From: Pseudomonas oligotrophica
GTDB taxonomy: Bacteria; Pseudomonadota; Gammaproteobacteria; Pseudomonadales; Pseudomonadaceae
DNA length: 64,000 bases
Assembly (NCBI RefSeq): GCF_021726475.1
Contig: NZ_JAKJRU010000001.1
Span: 744,001 to 808,000 of the forward strand
Reading direction: 5' to 3'
Position numbers and translations under genes: made by a program. This document shows, in pieces, positions 55,114-64,000 of the stretch (positions are counted from its first letter, which is position 1; each line of letters begins with the position of its first letter). The notes under the pieces are model-generated. The model was not told where the DNA came from. It saw only the letters and a list, made by a program, of their open reading frames with translations, and searched no databases.

Positions 55114-56628
55114 TCAGCGACGACTGCGCCGGGCCAGCAGGGCCCAGCCCAGCAGCAGGGCGCAGAGTCCGAGCAGCGGCCAGGAGCGCCAGCGTAGGTA
55201 GGGCGTGCTGCCCTGCATGGCGCTGACCTCGCCATAGAGCACCGCTTCCTCGAACGCCGGCACCTGTTCGGTGATCCGGCCGAAGGGGTCGATCAGCACG
55301 GTGACGCCGTTGTTGGTCGTGCGGATCATCCAGCGTCCGGCTTCCAGCGCGCGCATCTGGGCGATCTGCAGGTGCTGCAGCGGGCCGATGGAGCGGCCGA
55401 ACCAGGCGTCGTTGCTCACCGTCAGCAGCAGGTCGCTCTGCGCCGCGAGGTCCGCGGCGAACTCCGGGTAGACCACCTCGTAGCAGATATAGGGCGCGAT
55501 CCGCAGCCCCTTGGCCTGCAGCAGCGGCTGGCCGGCCTCGCCGCGGGCGAAGTCCGACATCGGCAGGTCGAAGAAGGCGATCAGCCCGCGCAGCAGGTCC
55601 TGCAGCGGCACGTATTCGCCGAACGGCACCAGTTTCTGCTTGAGGTAGGTGCCGCTGCCTTCGCCGACCACGGTGAGCGCGTTGTAGTAGCGCAGCTCGC
55701 CGGCGGCGTTGGGCTGGCGCAGCGGCACCCCGGTGATCAGCGCCGAATCGCGCTGGCGGGCAAAGCCGGCCATCATCGATAGGTAGCCCTCGGCGTGCTC
55801 CTTGAGGATCGGCACGGCGGTTTCCGGCCAGACGATCAGGTCCGCCGGCCGGCTGCGGAAGGTCATGTCGCGGTACAGCAGCAGCTGCATCTCGAGCTTC
55901 TTCGGGTCCCACTTCAGGCTCTGGTGCACGTTGCCCTGTACTGCGGCGACGCTCAGCGGATCGCCCTTGGACGCGGTCCAGGCATGCGCGCCGAGCAGGA
56001 CGCCGGCCAGCCAGGGGGCGAGCAGCAGGCCCAGCGCCGGCACCAGCACGGCCGCTCGCCGCCCTAGTCGCGGCAGGTTGACCAGCAGCGCGGCGCTCAG
56101 CGCCAGGCAGAAGGTCAGCAGCCAGATGCCACCCAGCGGCGCCAGGCCCGCCAGCGGGCCGTCGAGCTGGCTGTAACCGGCGTAGAGCCAGGGGAAACCG
56201 GTCAGCAGCCAGCCGCGCAGTGCGTCGATGGCGGTCCACAGCGCGGCGAAGGCGAGGGCGTCGGCCAGCGGCGCCTGCGCGCGACGCAGCCAGCGTGCCC
56301 ACAGCCAGCCGAACAGCAGTTGGAACAGCGCCAGGCCGGCGACGAAGCCGAACGTCAGCAGCCCGGCCAGCGGCGGCGCGGCGGCGCCGAAATCGTGGAT
56401 ACTGACATAGACCCAGCTCACGCCCGAGGCGAACAGGCCGAAGCCGTAGCACCAGCCGCGGCGTGCCGCCTGCCCCGGGCTCAGCTCGCGCAGGCCGAGG
56501 TAGAGCAGCGCCAGCGAGACCAGCGCCAGTGGCCAGAAATCGAACGGTGCCAGGGCCAGGGTGGTCAGGGTGCCGGCCGCGAGGGCCAGCAGGTTGCCCG
56601 GCCAGCCGGGACGGGTGATCCAGGGCAT
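55114..56628 (-). CDS. lnt: Apolipoprotein N-acyltransferase
   Basis: Adds the third acyl chain to lipoproteins in the inner membrane, finishing the many lipoproteins encoded in this window. 504 residues. The membrane part fills residues 10-215, followed by a nitrilase-like periplasmic domain with the catalytic triad Glu269 (WPETAVP), Lys332 (QKLVPFGE) and Cys382 (ICYEVVYP). A last helix closes the C-terminus. It follows corC after a 125-base gap, a conserved order. Confidence 0.97.
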   Translation of the reverse strand: MPWITRPGWPGNLLALAAGTLTTLALAPFDFWPLALVSLALLYLGLRELSPGQAARRGWCYGFGLFASGVSWVYVSIHDFGAAAPPLAGLLTFGFVAGLALFQLLFGWLWARWLRRAQAPLADALAFAALWTAIDALRGWLLTGFPWLYAGYSQLDGPLAGLAPLGGIWLLTFCLALSAALLVNLPRLGRRAAVLVPALGLLLAPWLAGVLLGAHAWTASKGDPLSVAAVQGNVHQSLKWDPKKLEMQLLLYRDMTFRSRPADLIVWPETAVPILKEHAEGYLSMMAGFARQRDSALITGVPLRQPNAAGELRYYNALTVVGEGSGTYLKQKLVPFGEYVPLQDLLRGLIAFFDLPMSDFARGEAGQPLLQAKGLRIAPYICYEVVYPEFAADLAAQSDLLLTVSNDAWFGRSIGPLQHLQIAQMRALEAGRWMIRTTNNGVTVLIDPFGRITEQVPAFEEAVLYGEVSAMQGSTPYLRWRSWPLLGLCALLLGWALLARRSRR

Positions 56629-56753
56629 GGGAGTTCCTTGCGCGACAAAGGGAGCGAGGCTAAGGCCAGGCGCGCCAGCGGGCAAGCGCAGGGCGCGGGC
56701 GGGACGGCTGCCGCACGGGCCGCGGCCGGATGGCCGGGCCTGGCGGCGGGGAA

Positions 56754-57602
56754 TCAGCGACCTTCGCGTTCCAGGCGGGTCATGCGCAGCATGTGCACCC
56801 GGCGGCTGTCGGCGTTGAGCACGCGCACGCGGAAGCCGTCGATCTCGATGATCTCGTTGCGCTTGGGCAGGTGGCCGAAGGCGTTCATCACCAGGCCGGC
56901 GACGGTGTCGAACTCGTCGTCGGGGAACTCGACCTCGAAGTAGTCGTTGAACTCGTCGATCGGGGTCAGCGCCTTGACCAGGAAATCGCCGGAGGGCAGC
57001 GGGCGGATGTAGCTGTCTTCCTCGACGTCGTGCTCGTCCTCGATGTCGCCGACGATCTGCTCGAGCACGTCCTCGATGGTGACCAGCCCGGCGACGCCGC
57101 CGTATTCGTCGATCACCACCGCCATGTGGTTGTGGTTGGCGCGGAACTCGCGCAGCAGCACGTTCAGGCGCTTGGATTCCGGCACGAAGGTCGCCGGGCG
57201 CAGCAGGTCCTTGATGTTGAAGGCCTGCTGGTCGTCCTGCAGGACCAAGGGCAGGAGGTCCTTGGCCAGCAGGATGCCGATCACCTCGTCGAGGCTCTCG
57301 CCGACCACCGGGTAGCGCGAGTGGGCGGCCTCGATGATGGCCGGGAGGAATTCACGCGGTGACTGGTCGGCGCGGATGCTGATGACCTGCGAGCGCGGCA
57401 CCATGATGTCGCGTACCTGCAGGTCGGCGACCTGGATGGCGCCCTCGACGATGGCCAGCGCCTCGCTGTCGAGCAGCTTGTTGTCGTGCGCCTCGTGCAG
57501 GATTTCCAGCAGTTCCTGGCGATTCTTGGGTTCGTGGGCAAAAGCCTGGGTGATTTTCTCCAGCCAGGACTTCTGCCCGCTGATCGATCGGTCTTCGCTC
57601 AT
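56754..57602 (-). CDS. corC: CorC/HlyC-type CBS-domain transporter-associated protein
   Basis: 282 residues. An N-terminal acidic segment leads into paired CBS domains (IMVPRSQVISIRADQSPRE and later HMAVVIDEYGGVAGLVTIEDVLE) and a C-terminal CorC_HlyC domain (DTVAGLVMNAFGHLPKRNE). No membrane helices, so it is the soluble version. Linked to magnesium/cobalt efflux in enterics. It sits between ybeY (10 bases) and lnt in the ybeZ-ybeY-corC-lnt operon. Confidence 0.95.
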   Translation of the reverse strand: MSEDRSISGQKSWLEKITQAFAHEPKNRQELLEILHEAHDNKLLDSEALAIVEGAIQVADLQVRDIMVPRSQVISIRADQSPREFLPAIIEAAHSRYPVVGESLDEVIGILLAKDLLPLVLQDDQQAFNIKDLLRPATFVPESKRLNVLLREFRANHNHMAVVIDEYGGVAGLVTIEDVLEQIVGDIEDEHDVEEDSYIRPLPSGDFLVKALTPIDEFNDYFEVEFPDDEFDTVAGLVMNAFGHLPKRNEIIEIDGFRVRVLNADSRRVHMLRMTRLEREGR

Positions 57603-57612
57603 GGTGTGTGAC

Positions 57613-58095
57613 TCAATGGTCCTTGCCAGTGCCCGCTTCGGGCTGTTGTTCTGCATAGGGATCGGGGTGGCCGAGCTCGGCGAGCAGCTCGCGCTCCAGC
57701 GCCTCCATCTCCTCGGCTTCCTCATCCTCGATATGGTCGTAGCCGAGCAGGTGCAGGCAGCCGTGGATGACCAGGTGCGCCCAGTGCGCCTCGAGCGGCT
57801 TGCCCTGCTCGGCGGCCTCGCGCGCGACCACCGGGGCGCAGATCACCAGGTCGCCGAGCAGCGGGATGTCGAGGATGCCCTCGGGCACCTCGGCGGGGAA
57901 CGACAGCACGTTGGTGGCGTAGTCCTTGTGCCGCCAGGTGCGGTTCAGCTCGCGGCCCTCGGCTTCGTCGACCACGCGGATGGTCAGCTCGGAGTCGGCG
58001 CTGCGCTGGCGCAGGCCCAGCTCGCACCAGCGGCGCAGGTCGGCCTCGGCAGGTACCGCGGCCTCGCTGGCCAGCTGCAGGTCCAGCTCGATCAC
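57613..58095 (-). CDS. ybeY: Endoribonuclease YbeY
   Basis: Metal-dependent single-strand RNase for 16S rRNA 3' maturation and 70S quality control. 160 residues. The zinc motif [11 protein letters not shown] (H3xH5xH) near residue 115 is intact. ATG 58095 overlaps the stop of ybeZ (ATGA at 58092-58095), showing translational coupling. Confidence 0.97.
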   Translation of the reverse strand: MIELDLQLASEAAVPAEADLRRWCELGLRQRSADSELTIRVVDEAEGRELNRTWRHKDYATNVLSFPAEVPEGILDIPLLGDLVICAPVVAREAAEQGKPLEAHWAHLVIHGCLHLLGYDHIEDEEAEEMEALERELLAELGHPDPYAEQQPEAGTGKDH

Positions 58096-59090
58096 GCTTG
58101 CGGCTCCTCGCCCGGGCGACGGCTCGCCGCCGGTGCCTCGAAGGCGTCGTAGGCCTCGACGATGCGCTGCACCAGCGGGTGGCGCACCACGTCCTTGGGC
58201 TGGAAGTGGGTGAAGCTGATGCCCTTGACGTCCTTGAGCACCTCGATCACGTGGGCCAGGCCGGACTTGGTGCCGCGCGGCAGGTCGACCTGGGTGATGT
58301 CGCCGGTGATCACCGCGGTGGAGCCGAAGCCGATGCGGGTCAGGAACATCTTCATCTGCTCCTGGGTGGTGTTCTGGCTTTCGTCGAGGATGATGAAGCT
58401 GTTGTTCAGCGTGCGCCCGCGCATGTAGGCCAGCGGGGCGATCTCGATCACCTGCTTCTCGATCAGCCGCGCCACGTGCTCGAAGCCGAGCATCTCGTAG
58501 AGCGCGTCGTACAGCGGGCGCAGGTAAGGGTCGATCTTCTGCGCCAGGTCGCCGGGCAGGAAGCCGAGCTTCTCGCCGGCCTCCACCGCCGGGCGCACCA
58601 GCAGGATGCGGCGGACCTGCTCGCGCTCCAGCGCATCGACCGCGCAGGCCACCGCCAGGTAGGTCTTGCCGGTGCCGGCCGGGCCGATGCCGAAGTTGAT
58701 GTCGTTGTCCAGGATCGCCTTGACGTAGCGCTGCTGGTTGGCCCCGCGCGGGCGGATGTTGCCCTTGCGCGTGCGCAGGCTGACGCCCTGGTTGGCGCTG
58801 GGGTTGGCCAGCTCCTCCATGCCCGACTCCTGCAGGAACAGGTGCACGGTGTCCGGCGACAGCTCGGTGGTCTTGGTTTCGCGGTACAGGCGGCGCAGCA
58901 GGTTTTCTGCCGAGCGGGCGGCATCCTTCGGGCCGACCAGTTCGAACTGGTTGCCACGGTTGCGGATTTCCAGGGCGAGGCGCTGTTCGATCAGTCGCAG
59001 GTGCTCGTCGAACTGGCCGCAGAGATTGGCGAAGCGGCGCGCTTCAAAGGGTTCGAGGGTGAAACGATGGGGTTCTATGGGTGCGTTCAA
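58092..59090 (-). CDS. ybeZ: PhoH-like ATPase YbeZ
   Basis: 332 residues. N-terminal KH-like part, then a PhoH ATPase core with the Walker A motif [11 protein letters not shown] and Walker [10 protein letters not shown]. It works together with YbeY in RNA maturation; the genes are coupled. First gene of ybeZ-ybeY-corC-lnt and 125 bases downstream of miaB, with a hairpin between. Confidence 0.96.
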   Translation of the reverse strand: MNAPIEPHRFTLEPFEARRFANLCGQFDEHLRLIEQRLALEIRNRGNQFELVGPKDAARSAENLLRRLYRETKTTELSPDTVHLFLQESGMEELANPSANQGVSLRTRKGNIRPRGANQQRYVKAILDNDINFGIGPAGTGKTYLAVACAVDALEREQVRRILLVRPAVEAGEKLGFLPGDLAQKIDPYLRPLYDALYEMLGFEHVARLIEKQVIEIAPLAYMRGRTLNNSFIILDESQNTTQEQMKMFLTRIGFGSTAVITGDITQVDLPRGTKSGLAHVIEVLKDVKGISFTHFQPKDVVRHPLVQRIVEAYDAFEAPAASRRPGEEPQA

Positions 59091-59182
59091 GGGCTTTCGA
59101 TATGGCCGTAGGCGGCGAATTGGTGAAAAGAGAATAGCGCCGCCCGGGCAAAGCCGAAAGCCGGCGCTCGTTCGGCCTGCCA

Positions 59183-59202
59183 GGCCCCGGCTAGCCGGGG
59201 CC
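59183..59202 (-). terminator. Hairpin downstream of miaB
   Basis: Perfect 9-bp palindrome ggccccggc/gccggggcc with a TA centre, 14 bases past the miaB stop. No U-tract follows, so it may only partly end transcription and let some continue into ybeZ. Confidence 0.45.
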
Positions 59203-59215
59203 GGCGCCGGAACGG

Positions 59216-60529
59216 TCAGCCCGGCAGGCTGCCGCGCAGGGAGTGCGGCAGGGCGTCGTCGATGTGCACGTCGACGAACTGGCCGATCAGCCGCGGGTTG
59301 TCGCAGCGGAAATTGACGATACGGTTGTGCTCGGTGCGGCCCTGCAGCATGCCTGGGTCCTTCTTCGAGTAGTCGGTCACCAGGATGCGCTGGTTGGTGC
59401 CGACCATCCGTCGGCTGTTCTCGAAGCCGAGCTCGCTGATGCGGTGCTGCAGCCTGGCCAGGCGCTGCTTCTTCACCTCTTCCGGGGTGTCGTCGGCCAG
59501 GTCCGCCGCGGGCGTGCCGGGGCGGGCGCTGTAGACGAAGGAGAAGGAGAAGTCGAAACCGACCTCCTCGATCAGCTTCATGGTCTGCTCGAAGTCCTTC
59601 TCGGTCTCGCCGGGGAAGCCGACGATGAAGTCCGAGCTGATCAGGATTCCCGGCACCGCCGCCTTGAGCTTGCGGATGCGCGACTTGTACTCCAGCGCCG
59701 TGTGGTTGCGCTTCATCGCCGCCAGCACCCGGTCGGAGCCGGACTGCACCGGCAGATGCAGGTAGCGCACCAGCTGCGGGATGTCGGCGTGGGCCTGGAT
59801 GATCGCGTCGGAGAACTCCAGCGGGTGGCTGGTGGTGTAGCGGATGCGCTCGATGCCGTCGATGGCCGCCACCGCATGCAGCAGGTCGGCGAAATCATGG
59901 CCGTCGTGGCGATAGCCGTTGACGTTCTGCCCGAGCAGGGTGACTTCCTTCACGCCGCCTTCGGTCAGGTGGACGATCTCGGCGAGCACGTCGGGCATCG
60001 GCCGGCTGACCTCGTCGCCGCGGGTGTAGGGCACCACGCAGAAGGTGCAGTACTTGCTGCAGCCTTCCATCACCGAGACGAAGGCGCTGGGGCCGTCGAC
60101 GCGCGGCTCGGGCAGGCGGTCGAACTTCTCGATCTCGGGGAAGGAGATGTCCACCTGGGGCTTTTTCGTGGTGCGCGCGGCGTCGATCATCTCCGGCAGG
60201 CGGTGCAGCGTCTGCGGGCCGAACACCACGTCGACGTAGGGCGCGCGATCGCGGATCGCCGCACCTTCCTGGCTGGCCACGCAGCCGCCGACGCCGATCA
60301 CCAGCTGCGGGTTGTCCTGCTTGAGTTCGCGCCAGCGGCCGAGCTGGGAGAACACCTTCTCCTGGGCCTTCTCGCGGATCGAACAGGTGTTGAGGAGGAT
60401 CACGTCGGCATCGGCCGGGTTGTCGGTGATCTCCAGGGCCTGGTGCTCGCCCAGCAGGTCGGCCATGCGCGAGCTGTCGTACTCGTTCATCTGGCAGCCG
60501 TGGGTTTCGATGAAAAGCTTGCGGGACAT
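59216..60529 (-). CDS. miaB: tRNA-2-methylthio-N6-dimethylallyladenosine synthase
   Basis: Radical-SAM methylthiotransferase acting on A37 of UNN-reading tRNAs. 437 residues. N-terminal UPF0004 domain with [15 protein letters not shown], the SAM cluster CSKYCTFC, and a C-terminal TRAM domain. It has its own promoter just upstream and precedes ybeZ on the same strand, the usual arrangement. Confidence 0.98.
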   Translation of the reverse strand: MSRKLFIETHGCQMNEYDSSRMADLLGEHQALEITDNPADADVILLNTCSIREKAQEKVFSQLGRWRELKQDNPQLVIGVGGCVASQEGAAIRDRAPYVDVVFGPQTLHRLPEMIDAARTTKKPQVDISFPEIEKFDRLPEPRVDGPSAFVSVMEGCSKYCTFCVVPYTRGDEVSRPMPDVLAEIVHLTEGGVKEVTLLGQNVNGYRHDGHDFADLLHAVAAIDGIERIRYTTSHPLEFSDAIIQAHADIPQLVRYLHLPVQSGSDRVLAAMKRNHTALEYKSRIRKLKAAVPGILISSDFIVGFPGETEKDFEQTMKLIEEVGFDFSFSFVYSARPGTPAADLADDTPEEVKKQRLARLQHRISELGFENSRRMVGTNQRILVTDYSKKDPGMLQGRTEHNRIVNFRCDNPRLIGQFVDVHIDDALPHSLRGSLPG

Positions 60530-60564
60530 GTTACGGGCCGGCGTTGTGCAAAAAATGACCGGCG

Positions 60565-60593
60565 ATTATAAGCGCCTGCAGGGGAGGGGGAAA
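60565..60593 (-). promoter_or_regulatory. Promoter of miaB
   Basis: On the minus strand TATAAT (60570-60565) is a perfect -10, preceded after 17 bases by TTTCCC (60593-60588). The predicted start would leave a leader of about 30 bases before the ATG at 60529. Confidence 0.52.
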
Positions 60594-60615
60594 GCGCGCG
60601 ATCGTCGCTGCCGGC

Positions 60616-61152
60616 TCAGGGGGCGAAAGGCGAATCGGCGGCCTGCAGCTCCTGCAGGTATTCGCGGAAGATCTGCCCGAGCACCTGGGTGGCGATTTCC
60701 AGCTCGTCGCGGCGCATCTGGTTGGCCACCCGGTCGGCGGTGTCCAGCGCGTCTTCGTCGCCGTTGACCGCGGCCATCTTCAGCACGATGTAGGCCTGCA
60801 CGTTGTTGGCCTGCACGCCCTCGCCGCGGAAGAACATGATGCCCAGGCGATGCTGTGCGTTGGCGTGGCCCTTGAGCGAGGCCTGCTCGAACCAGTGCAG
60901 CGCCTTGTTCAGGTCGCGTGGAGCGCGCTTGCCGTCGTGGTAGAACTCGCCCAGTTCGAAGGCCGCCTGGGCATCGCCTTCGCTGGCCGCCTGCTGGCAG
61001 GCCCGCAGGGCCGCGGACAGTTCCTCGGGCAGTGCATTGAGCGCGCAGCGTGCGGTGGCCGGCACCAGCAGTGAGTTGCCACCGGCCAGGGCCATCGTCG
61101 GCAAGGCGAGGAGCAGGCAGCCCAGGGACAGAATGCGGCCGGTGCGGGTCAT
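60616..61152 (-). CDS. Sel1-repeat (TPR-like) exported protein
   Basis: 178 residues. Signal peptide ending near TMALAG. Two to three Sel1-like repeats follow (AAFELGEFYHDGKRAPRDLNKALHWFEQA and NAQHRLGIMFFRGEGVQANNVQAYIVLKMA), which form a protein-binding solenoid. A C-terminal helix ends the protein. Likely periplasmic; the partner is unknown. ATG 61152 is called; TTG 61155 is better spaced from GAGG and is possible. Its own promoter is upstream and miaB lies 86 bases downstream. Confidence 0.85.
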   Translation of the reverse strand: MTRTGRILSLGCLLLALPTMALAGGNSLLVPATARCALNALPEELSAALRACQQAASEGDAQAAFELGEFYHDGKRAPRDLNKALHWFEQASLKGHANAQHRLGIMFFRGEGVQANNVQAYIVLKMAAVNGDEDALDTADRVANQMRRDELEIATQVLGQIFREYLQELQAADSPFAP

Positions 61153-61218
61153 CAATTGGAGCGCCTCGAGGATCAGGGCGTTTTAATGGGACAGCCGCGC
61201 AAACGCGTCGGCGGTCAC

Positions 61219-61248
61219 ATTATGGGATAAGCCGCGGGCAGCTTACAA
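61219..61248 (-). promoter_or_regulatory. Promoter of the Sel1-repeat gene
   Basis: Minus strand: TTGTAA (61248-61243), 18-base spacer, CATAAT (61224-61219). Matches 4/6 and 5/6; predicted leader about 60 bases. Confidence 0.45.
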
Positions 61249-61268
61249 AGCCTTTCGGGCCGGGCGCC

Positions 61269-61892
61269 TCAGCCGGCGGCGGCCGGCGCTGGCTGGCTTG
61301 CGCTGCGCTGGCAAAGCCGCAGCAGGAGCGCAGCGGGCGGCAGCGCCAGGGCCAGCAGCAGGTTGCCGAGCGCCGCGTCGATCGGCCCCCGCCAGGGCGC
61401 ACTCGGCAGCAGCAGCGCGCCTGCGGCGATACCGGCCAGTGCGATCCGGCGCTCCGGCCAGTGCACGAGTCCGGCGTAGGCCAGCAGCAGGGCGCTGGCC
61501 AGTGCCAGCGTCAGCGCGTAGGGCGCGCTCCAGCCGGCCTGGCGAGCCAGCTCGAAGCATGCGCACAGGCCCAGCAGCAGGCGGCCCCAGGTCGGTCGGC
61601 TCCATTGCCAGCCACGTGCGCCGGCCAGGCAGGCCAGCGCCAGCAGCGGCACGCCCAGTTGCAGCGTCGCCTGCTGCAGCCAGCTCGTCAGCGCCCGGGT
61701 ATCGGCGCCCAGCCCGGCGGCGGCCTGGCTGCAGCCGAGCGCGGCAGTCAGGGTCAGGCCGAGCAGGGCGCAGAACAGCGCCGCTTGCTCGGCCTCGCCG
61801 GCCTGGCGACGGCAGCGACCGACGGCCAGCGCCGAGCTACCGGCCGCCAGGGCCAGCAGCGCGGCGGACAGCGTCAGCGCCACTCCGCTCAT
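61269..61892 (-). CDS. Hypothetical inner membrane protein coupled to hemL
   Basis: 207 residues, Ala/Leu-rich, with about six hydrophobic segments spread over its length and few charged residues ([18 protein letters not shown], a short polar C-tail). No family recognised. Its ATG overlaps the hemL stop (ATGA at 61889-61892), so it is made from the hemL message. Nothing in the sequence points to a haem role beyond that link. Confidence 0.75.
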   Translation of the reverse strand: MSGVALTLSAALLALAAGSSALAVGRCRRQAGEAEQAALFCALLGLTLTAALGCSQAAAGLGADTRALTSWLQQATLQLGVPLLALACLAGARGWQWSRPTWGRLLLGLCACFELARQAGWSAPYALTLALASALLLAYAGLVHWPERRIALAGIAAGALLLPSAPWRGPIDAALGNLLLALALPPAALLLRLCQRSASQPAPAAAG

Positions 61893-63172
61893 TTGAGGCC
61901 GGCGAAGGCGCGTTCGGCGGCGTCGAGGGTGATCGCCAGCTCCGCATCGCCGTGGGCGATGGAGGTGAAGCCGGCCTCGAAGGCGCTCGGCGCCAGGTAC
62001 ACGCCGCCGTCGAGCATCAGGTGGAAGAAGCGCTTGAAGCGCTCGGCATCGCTGGCCATGACGTCGGCGAAGGTGACGATCTCGCTTGCCTCGCTGAAGT
62101 ACAGGCCGAACATGCCGCCCACCTGGGTGGTGACGAAGGGGATGCCGGCCGCCGCTGCGCGCGCCTTCAGGCCGTCGAGCATGCGTGTGGTGTAGTCGCT
62201 CAGTTCGGCGTGGAAGCCGGGGCGGCTGATCAGCTCGAGGGTGGTCAGGCCGGCAGCCATCGCCAGCGGATTGCCCGACAGCGTGCCGGCCTGGTAGACC
62301 GGGCCGAGCGGGGCGATGCACTCCATGATCGCGCGCTTGCCGCCGAAGCAACCGACCGGCATGCCGCCGCCGATGATCTTGCCGAAGGTCGACAGGTCCG
62401 GGGTCACGCCGTAGTAGGCCTGGGCGCCGCCGAGGGCGACGCGAAAGCCGGTCATCACCTCGTCGAAGATCAACACCACGCCGTGCGCGTCGCACAGGCG
62501 GCGCAGGCCTTCGAGGAAGCCCGGCGCCGGCGGTACGCAGTTCATGTTGCCGGCCACCGGCTCGACGATGATGCAGGCGACCTGCTCGCCCTTTTCCGCG
62601 AGCGTGGCCTCGACTTCGGCGAGGTCGTTGTAGGCCAGGGTCAGGGTGTGCTTGGCGAAGTCCGCCGGCACGCCCGCCGAGCTCGGCACGCCCTGGGTCA
62701 GGGCGCCCGAGCCGGCCTTGACCAGCAGGCTGTCGGAGTGGCCGTGGTAGCAGCCTTCGAACTTGATGATGGCGTCGCGACCGGTATAGCCGCGGGCCAG
62801 GCGGATGGCGCTCATGGTCGCCTCGGTGCCGGAGCTGACCATGCGCACCATTTCCATCGACGGCACCAGCGCGCAGACGCGCTCGGCCATCGCCGTCTCC
62901 ATCGCGGTCGGCGCGCCGTAGGACAGGCCGTGCTCCAACTGCCGACGCACCGCATCGAGCACCTGCGGGTGGCTGTGGCCGAGGATCGCCGGGCCCCAGG
63001 AGCCGACGTAGTCGACGTAGCGCTTGTCGTCCTCGTCGATGACGTAGGCGCCCTCGGCGTGCTTGAGGAACAGCGGCGTGCCGCCGACGCTGCGGAACGC
63101 GCGCACCGGCGAGTTGACGCCGCCGGGGATGTGGGTCTGGGCCTGATTGAAGAGTGCTTCGGAACGGGACAT
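61889..63172 (-). CDS. hemL: Glutamate-1-semialdehyde 2,1-aminomutase
   Basis: PLP enzyme making 5-aminolevulinate in the C5 route to haem. 427 residues. The PLP lysine is Lys265 in [12 protein letters not shown]. Other hallmarks are [12 protein letters not shown] near the start and [16 protein letters not shown] 63172 gives the usual MSRSEALF opening; the longer open frame has no homology. It follows thiE after 43 bases on the same strand. Confidence 0.98.
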   Translation of the reverse strand: MSRSEALFNQAQTHIPGGVNSPVRAFRSVGGTPLFLKHAEGAYVIDEDDKRYVDYVGSWGPAILGHSHPQVLDAVRRQLEHGLSYGAPTAMETAMAERVCALVPSMEMVRMVSSGTEATMSAIRLARGYTGRDAIIKFEGCYHGHSDSLLVKAGSGALTQGVPSSAGVPADFAKHTLTLAYNDLAEVEATLAEKGEQVACIIVEPVAGNMNCVPPAPGFLEGLRRLCDAHGVVLIFDEVMTGFRVALGGAQAYYGVTPDLSTFGKIIGGGMPVGCFGGKRAIMECIAPLGPVYQAGTLSGNPLAMAAGLTTLELISRPGFHAELSDYTTRMLDGLKARAAAAGIPFVTTQVGGMFGLYFSEASEIVTFADVMASDAERFKRFFHLMLDGGVYLAPSAFEAGFTSIAHGDAELAITLDAAERAFAGLK

Positions 63173-63215
63173 GCGGGGCCTCGCAAAACAGCGGCGGTAT
63201 CGACCGCCGGGATGG

Positions 63216-63848
63216 TCAGATGGATTCGAACAGCTGGCTGAACGCCCGCGCGCGACGCTCGACCTCGGCGGCCGAGTCGGCGGCGAACAGCGCATGGACG
63301 ACCGCCACCAGGCTGGCGCCGGCAGCGATGAGGGATGTGGCGTTGTCCAGGGTCACGCCGCCGATGGCGACGATCGGCAGCTGCAGCTGGCGGCGCGCCT
63401 GCTCGAGCAGGGCGATGTCGGCGCCCGGGGCGCCGGGCTTGGTGCGCGAGTCGAAGAAGCGACCGAAGGCGACATAGCTGGCGCCTTCGGCGGCGGCCTG
63501 TTCGGCCAGTTCCAGGCGCGCATGGCAGGTCGCGCCGATGACCGCCCGGCGGCCGAGCAGCGCGCGTGCGGCCGCCAGCGAGCCGTCCTCCTGGCCGAGG
63601 TGCAGGCCGGCCCCGAGGCGCGCGGCGAGCTCGGCGTCGTCGTTGACGATCAGCTCGGCGCCGTGGCGCTCGCACAGCGCCTGCAGCGCCTGGGCTTCGC
63701 GCAGGCGGCGGGATTCGTCGCGCGACTTGTCGCGGTACTGCAGCAGCCGCGTGCCGCCGCGCAGGGCGGCCTCGGCGTAGGGCAGCAGGCGCCCGTCGGC
63801 GAGCAGGGTGCTGTCGGTGATGGCGTAGAGACCGCGCAGGTTGTTCAT
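63216..63848 (-). CDS. thiE: Thiamine-phosphate synthase
   Basis: Joins hydroxymethylpyrimidine diphosphate (from the ThiC/ThiD branch) to the thiazole phosphate. 210 residues. TIM barrel with [24 protein letters not shown] and the phosphate-binding AIGGV. It lies between thiD and hemL, an order known in Pseudomonas. Confidence 0.97.
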   Translation of the reverse strand: MNNLRGLYAITDSTLLADGRLLPYAEAALRGGTRLLQYRDKSRDESRRLREAQALQALCERHGAELIVNDDAELAARLGAGLHLGQEDGSLAAARALLGRRAVIGATCHARLELAEQAAAEGASYVAFGRFFDSRTKPGAPGADIALLEQARRQLQLPIVAIGGVTLDNATSLIAAGASLVAVVHALFAADSAAEVERRARAFSQLFESI

Positions 63849-63857
63849 GGCGCGTCC

Positions 63858-64000
63858 TCAGGCCAGGTCCAGCGGCAGGCGCCGCGGGATGTACTGGCCG
63901 CGGCCCGGTGCCTCGGCATCGCGCAGGGTGCGCCAGGTGTAGTCCAGCGCGCTGCGCACGGCGCCGACCACGTCCTGGCCGAGCGCCAGGCGGCCGGCCA
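63858..64000 (-). CDS. thiD: Hydroxymethylpyrimidine kinase ThiD (C-terminal end only)
   Basis: The last 46 codons of a gene running off the right edge. The translated end (GQYIPRRLPLDLA) and the preceding VVGAVRSALDYTWRTLR helix match Pseudomonas ThiD, the kinase that phosphorylates HMP and HMP-P. It ends 9 bases before the thiE start, so the two form an operon. Confidence 0.8.
   Translation of the reverse strand, partial: AGRLALGQDVVGAVRSALDYTWRTLRDAEAPGRGQYIPRRLPLDLA

Overview
This window is a gene-dense, very GC-rich stretch of chromosome from a gammaproteobacterium of the Pseudomonas lineage. The evidence is the set of Pseudomonas-type gene blocks: tolC/thiC; nudF-cpdA-parE-parC; serB-fimX-psd-rhdA-motAB-rsgA-orn; proA-nadD-rsfS-rlmH-mrdA-rodA-sltB-rlpA-dac-lipB-lipA; holA-lptE-leuS; lnt-corC-ybeY-ybeZ-miaB; and hemL-thiE-thiD. 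Encoded proteins match remembered Pseudomonas aeruginosa sequences closely (SxxK at 327 in PBP2, CQTHHRSG in RhdA). I see no rRNA, tRNA, CRISPR, insertion sequence or prophage. Both edges cut a gene: tolC on the left and thiD on the right.

Layout. 1-3.4 kb: divergent tolC and thiC, the latter behind a TPP riboswitch. 3.5-12.8 kb: an RsiV-like lipoprotein, then a rightward run nudF, DUF1249, cpdA, yqiA, parE, a phytase-like secreted protein, a retropepsin-like protein and parC, many with overlapping stop/start codons. 13-28.5 kb: a signalling, motility and lipid block with a PqiC-like lipoprotein, a membrane SMP protein ending in a degenerate nucleotide-cyclase-like domain, serB, a zinc alcohol dehydrogenase, fimX, a PilZ-like protein, psd, rhdA, an HDOD protein, motA, motB and rsgA. 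28.5-36.1 kb: a more mixed stretch with a membrane-anchored methyltransferase, orn, a Rossmann oxidoreductase, a MORN-repeat/caspase-like lipoprotein, a MaoC-type hydratase, the CidA/LrgA-LrgB pair, a Lon-N domain protein and a DedA-PAP2 fusion.

36.2-47.3 kb: the elongasome and lipoate block, from proA through nadD, rsfS, rlmH, PBP2, RodA, a lytic transglycosylase, RlpA and a D,D-carboxypeptidase to ybeD, lipB and lipA. 47.4-49.2 kb: an unrecognised 114-residue protein with a locally AT-rich upstream region, then a second lytic transglycosylase. 49.2-64 kb: mostly leftward housekeeping genes: holA, lptE, leuS, lnt, corC, ybeY, ybeZ, miaB, a Sel1-repeat protein, hemL with a coupled membrane protein, thiE and thiD.

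Two themes link the genes. One is envelope growth: PBP2-RodA, two lytic transglycosylases, RlpA, carboxypeptidase, LptE, Lnt, Psd and an ElyC-like protein. The other is second-messenger and surface behaviour: CpdA for cAMP, FimX and a PilZ-like protein for c-di-GMP, Orn for pGpG, and MotAB. Thiamine genes sit at both ends. I found no convincing new multi-gene system. The most interesting single items are the MORN/caspase-like lipoprotein, the SMP protein with a cyclase-like pseudoenzyme domain, the two envelope proteins lying between parE and parC, and the unrecognised gene at 47.5 kb.
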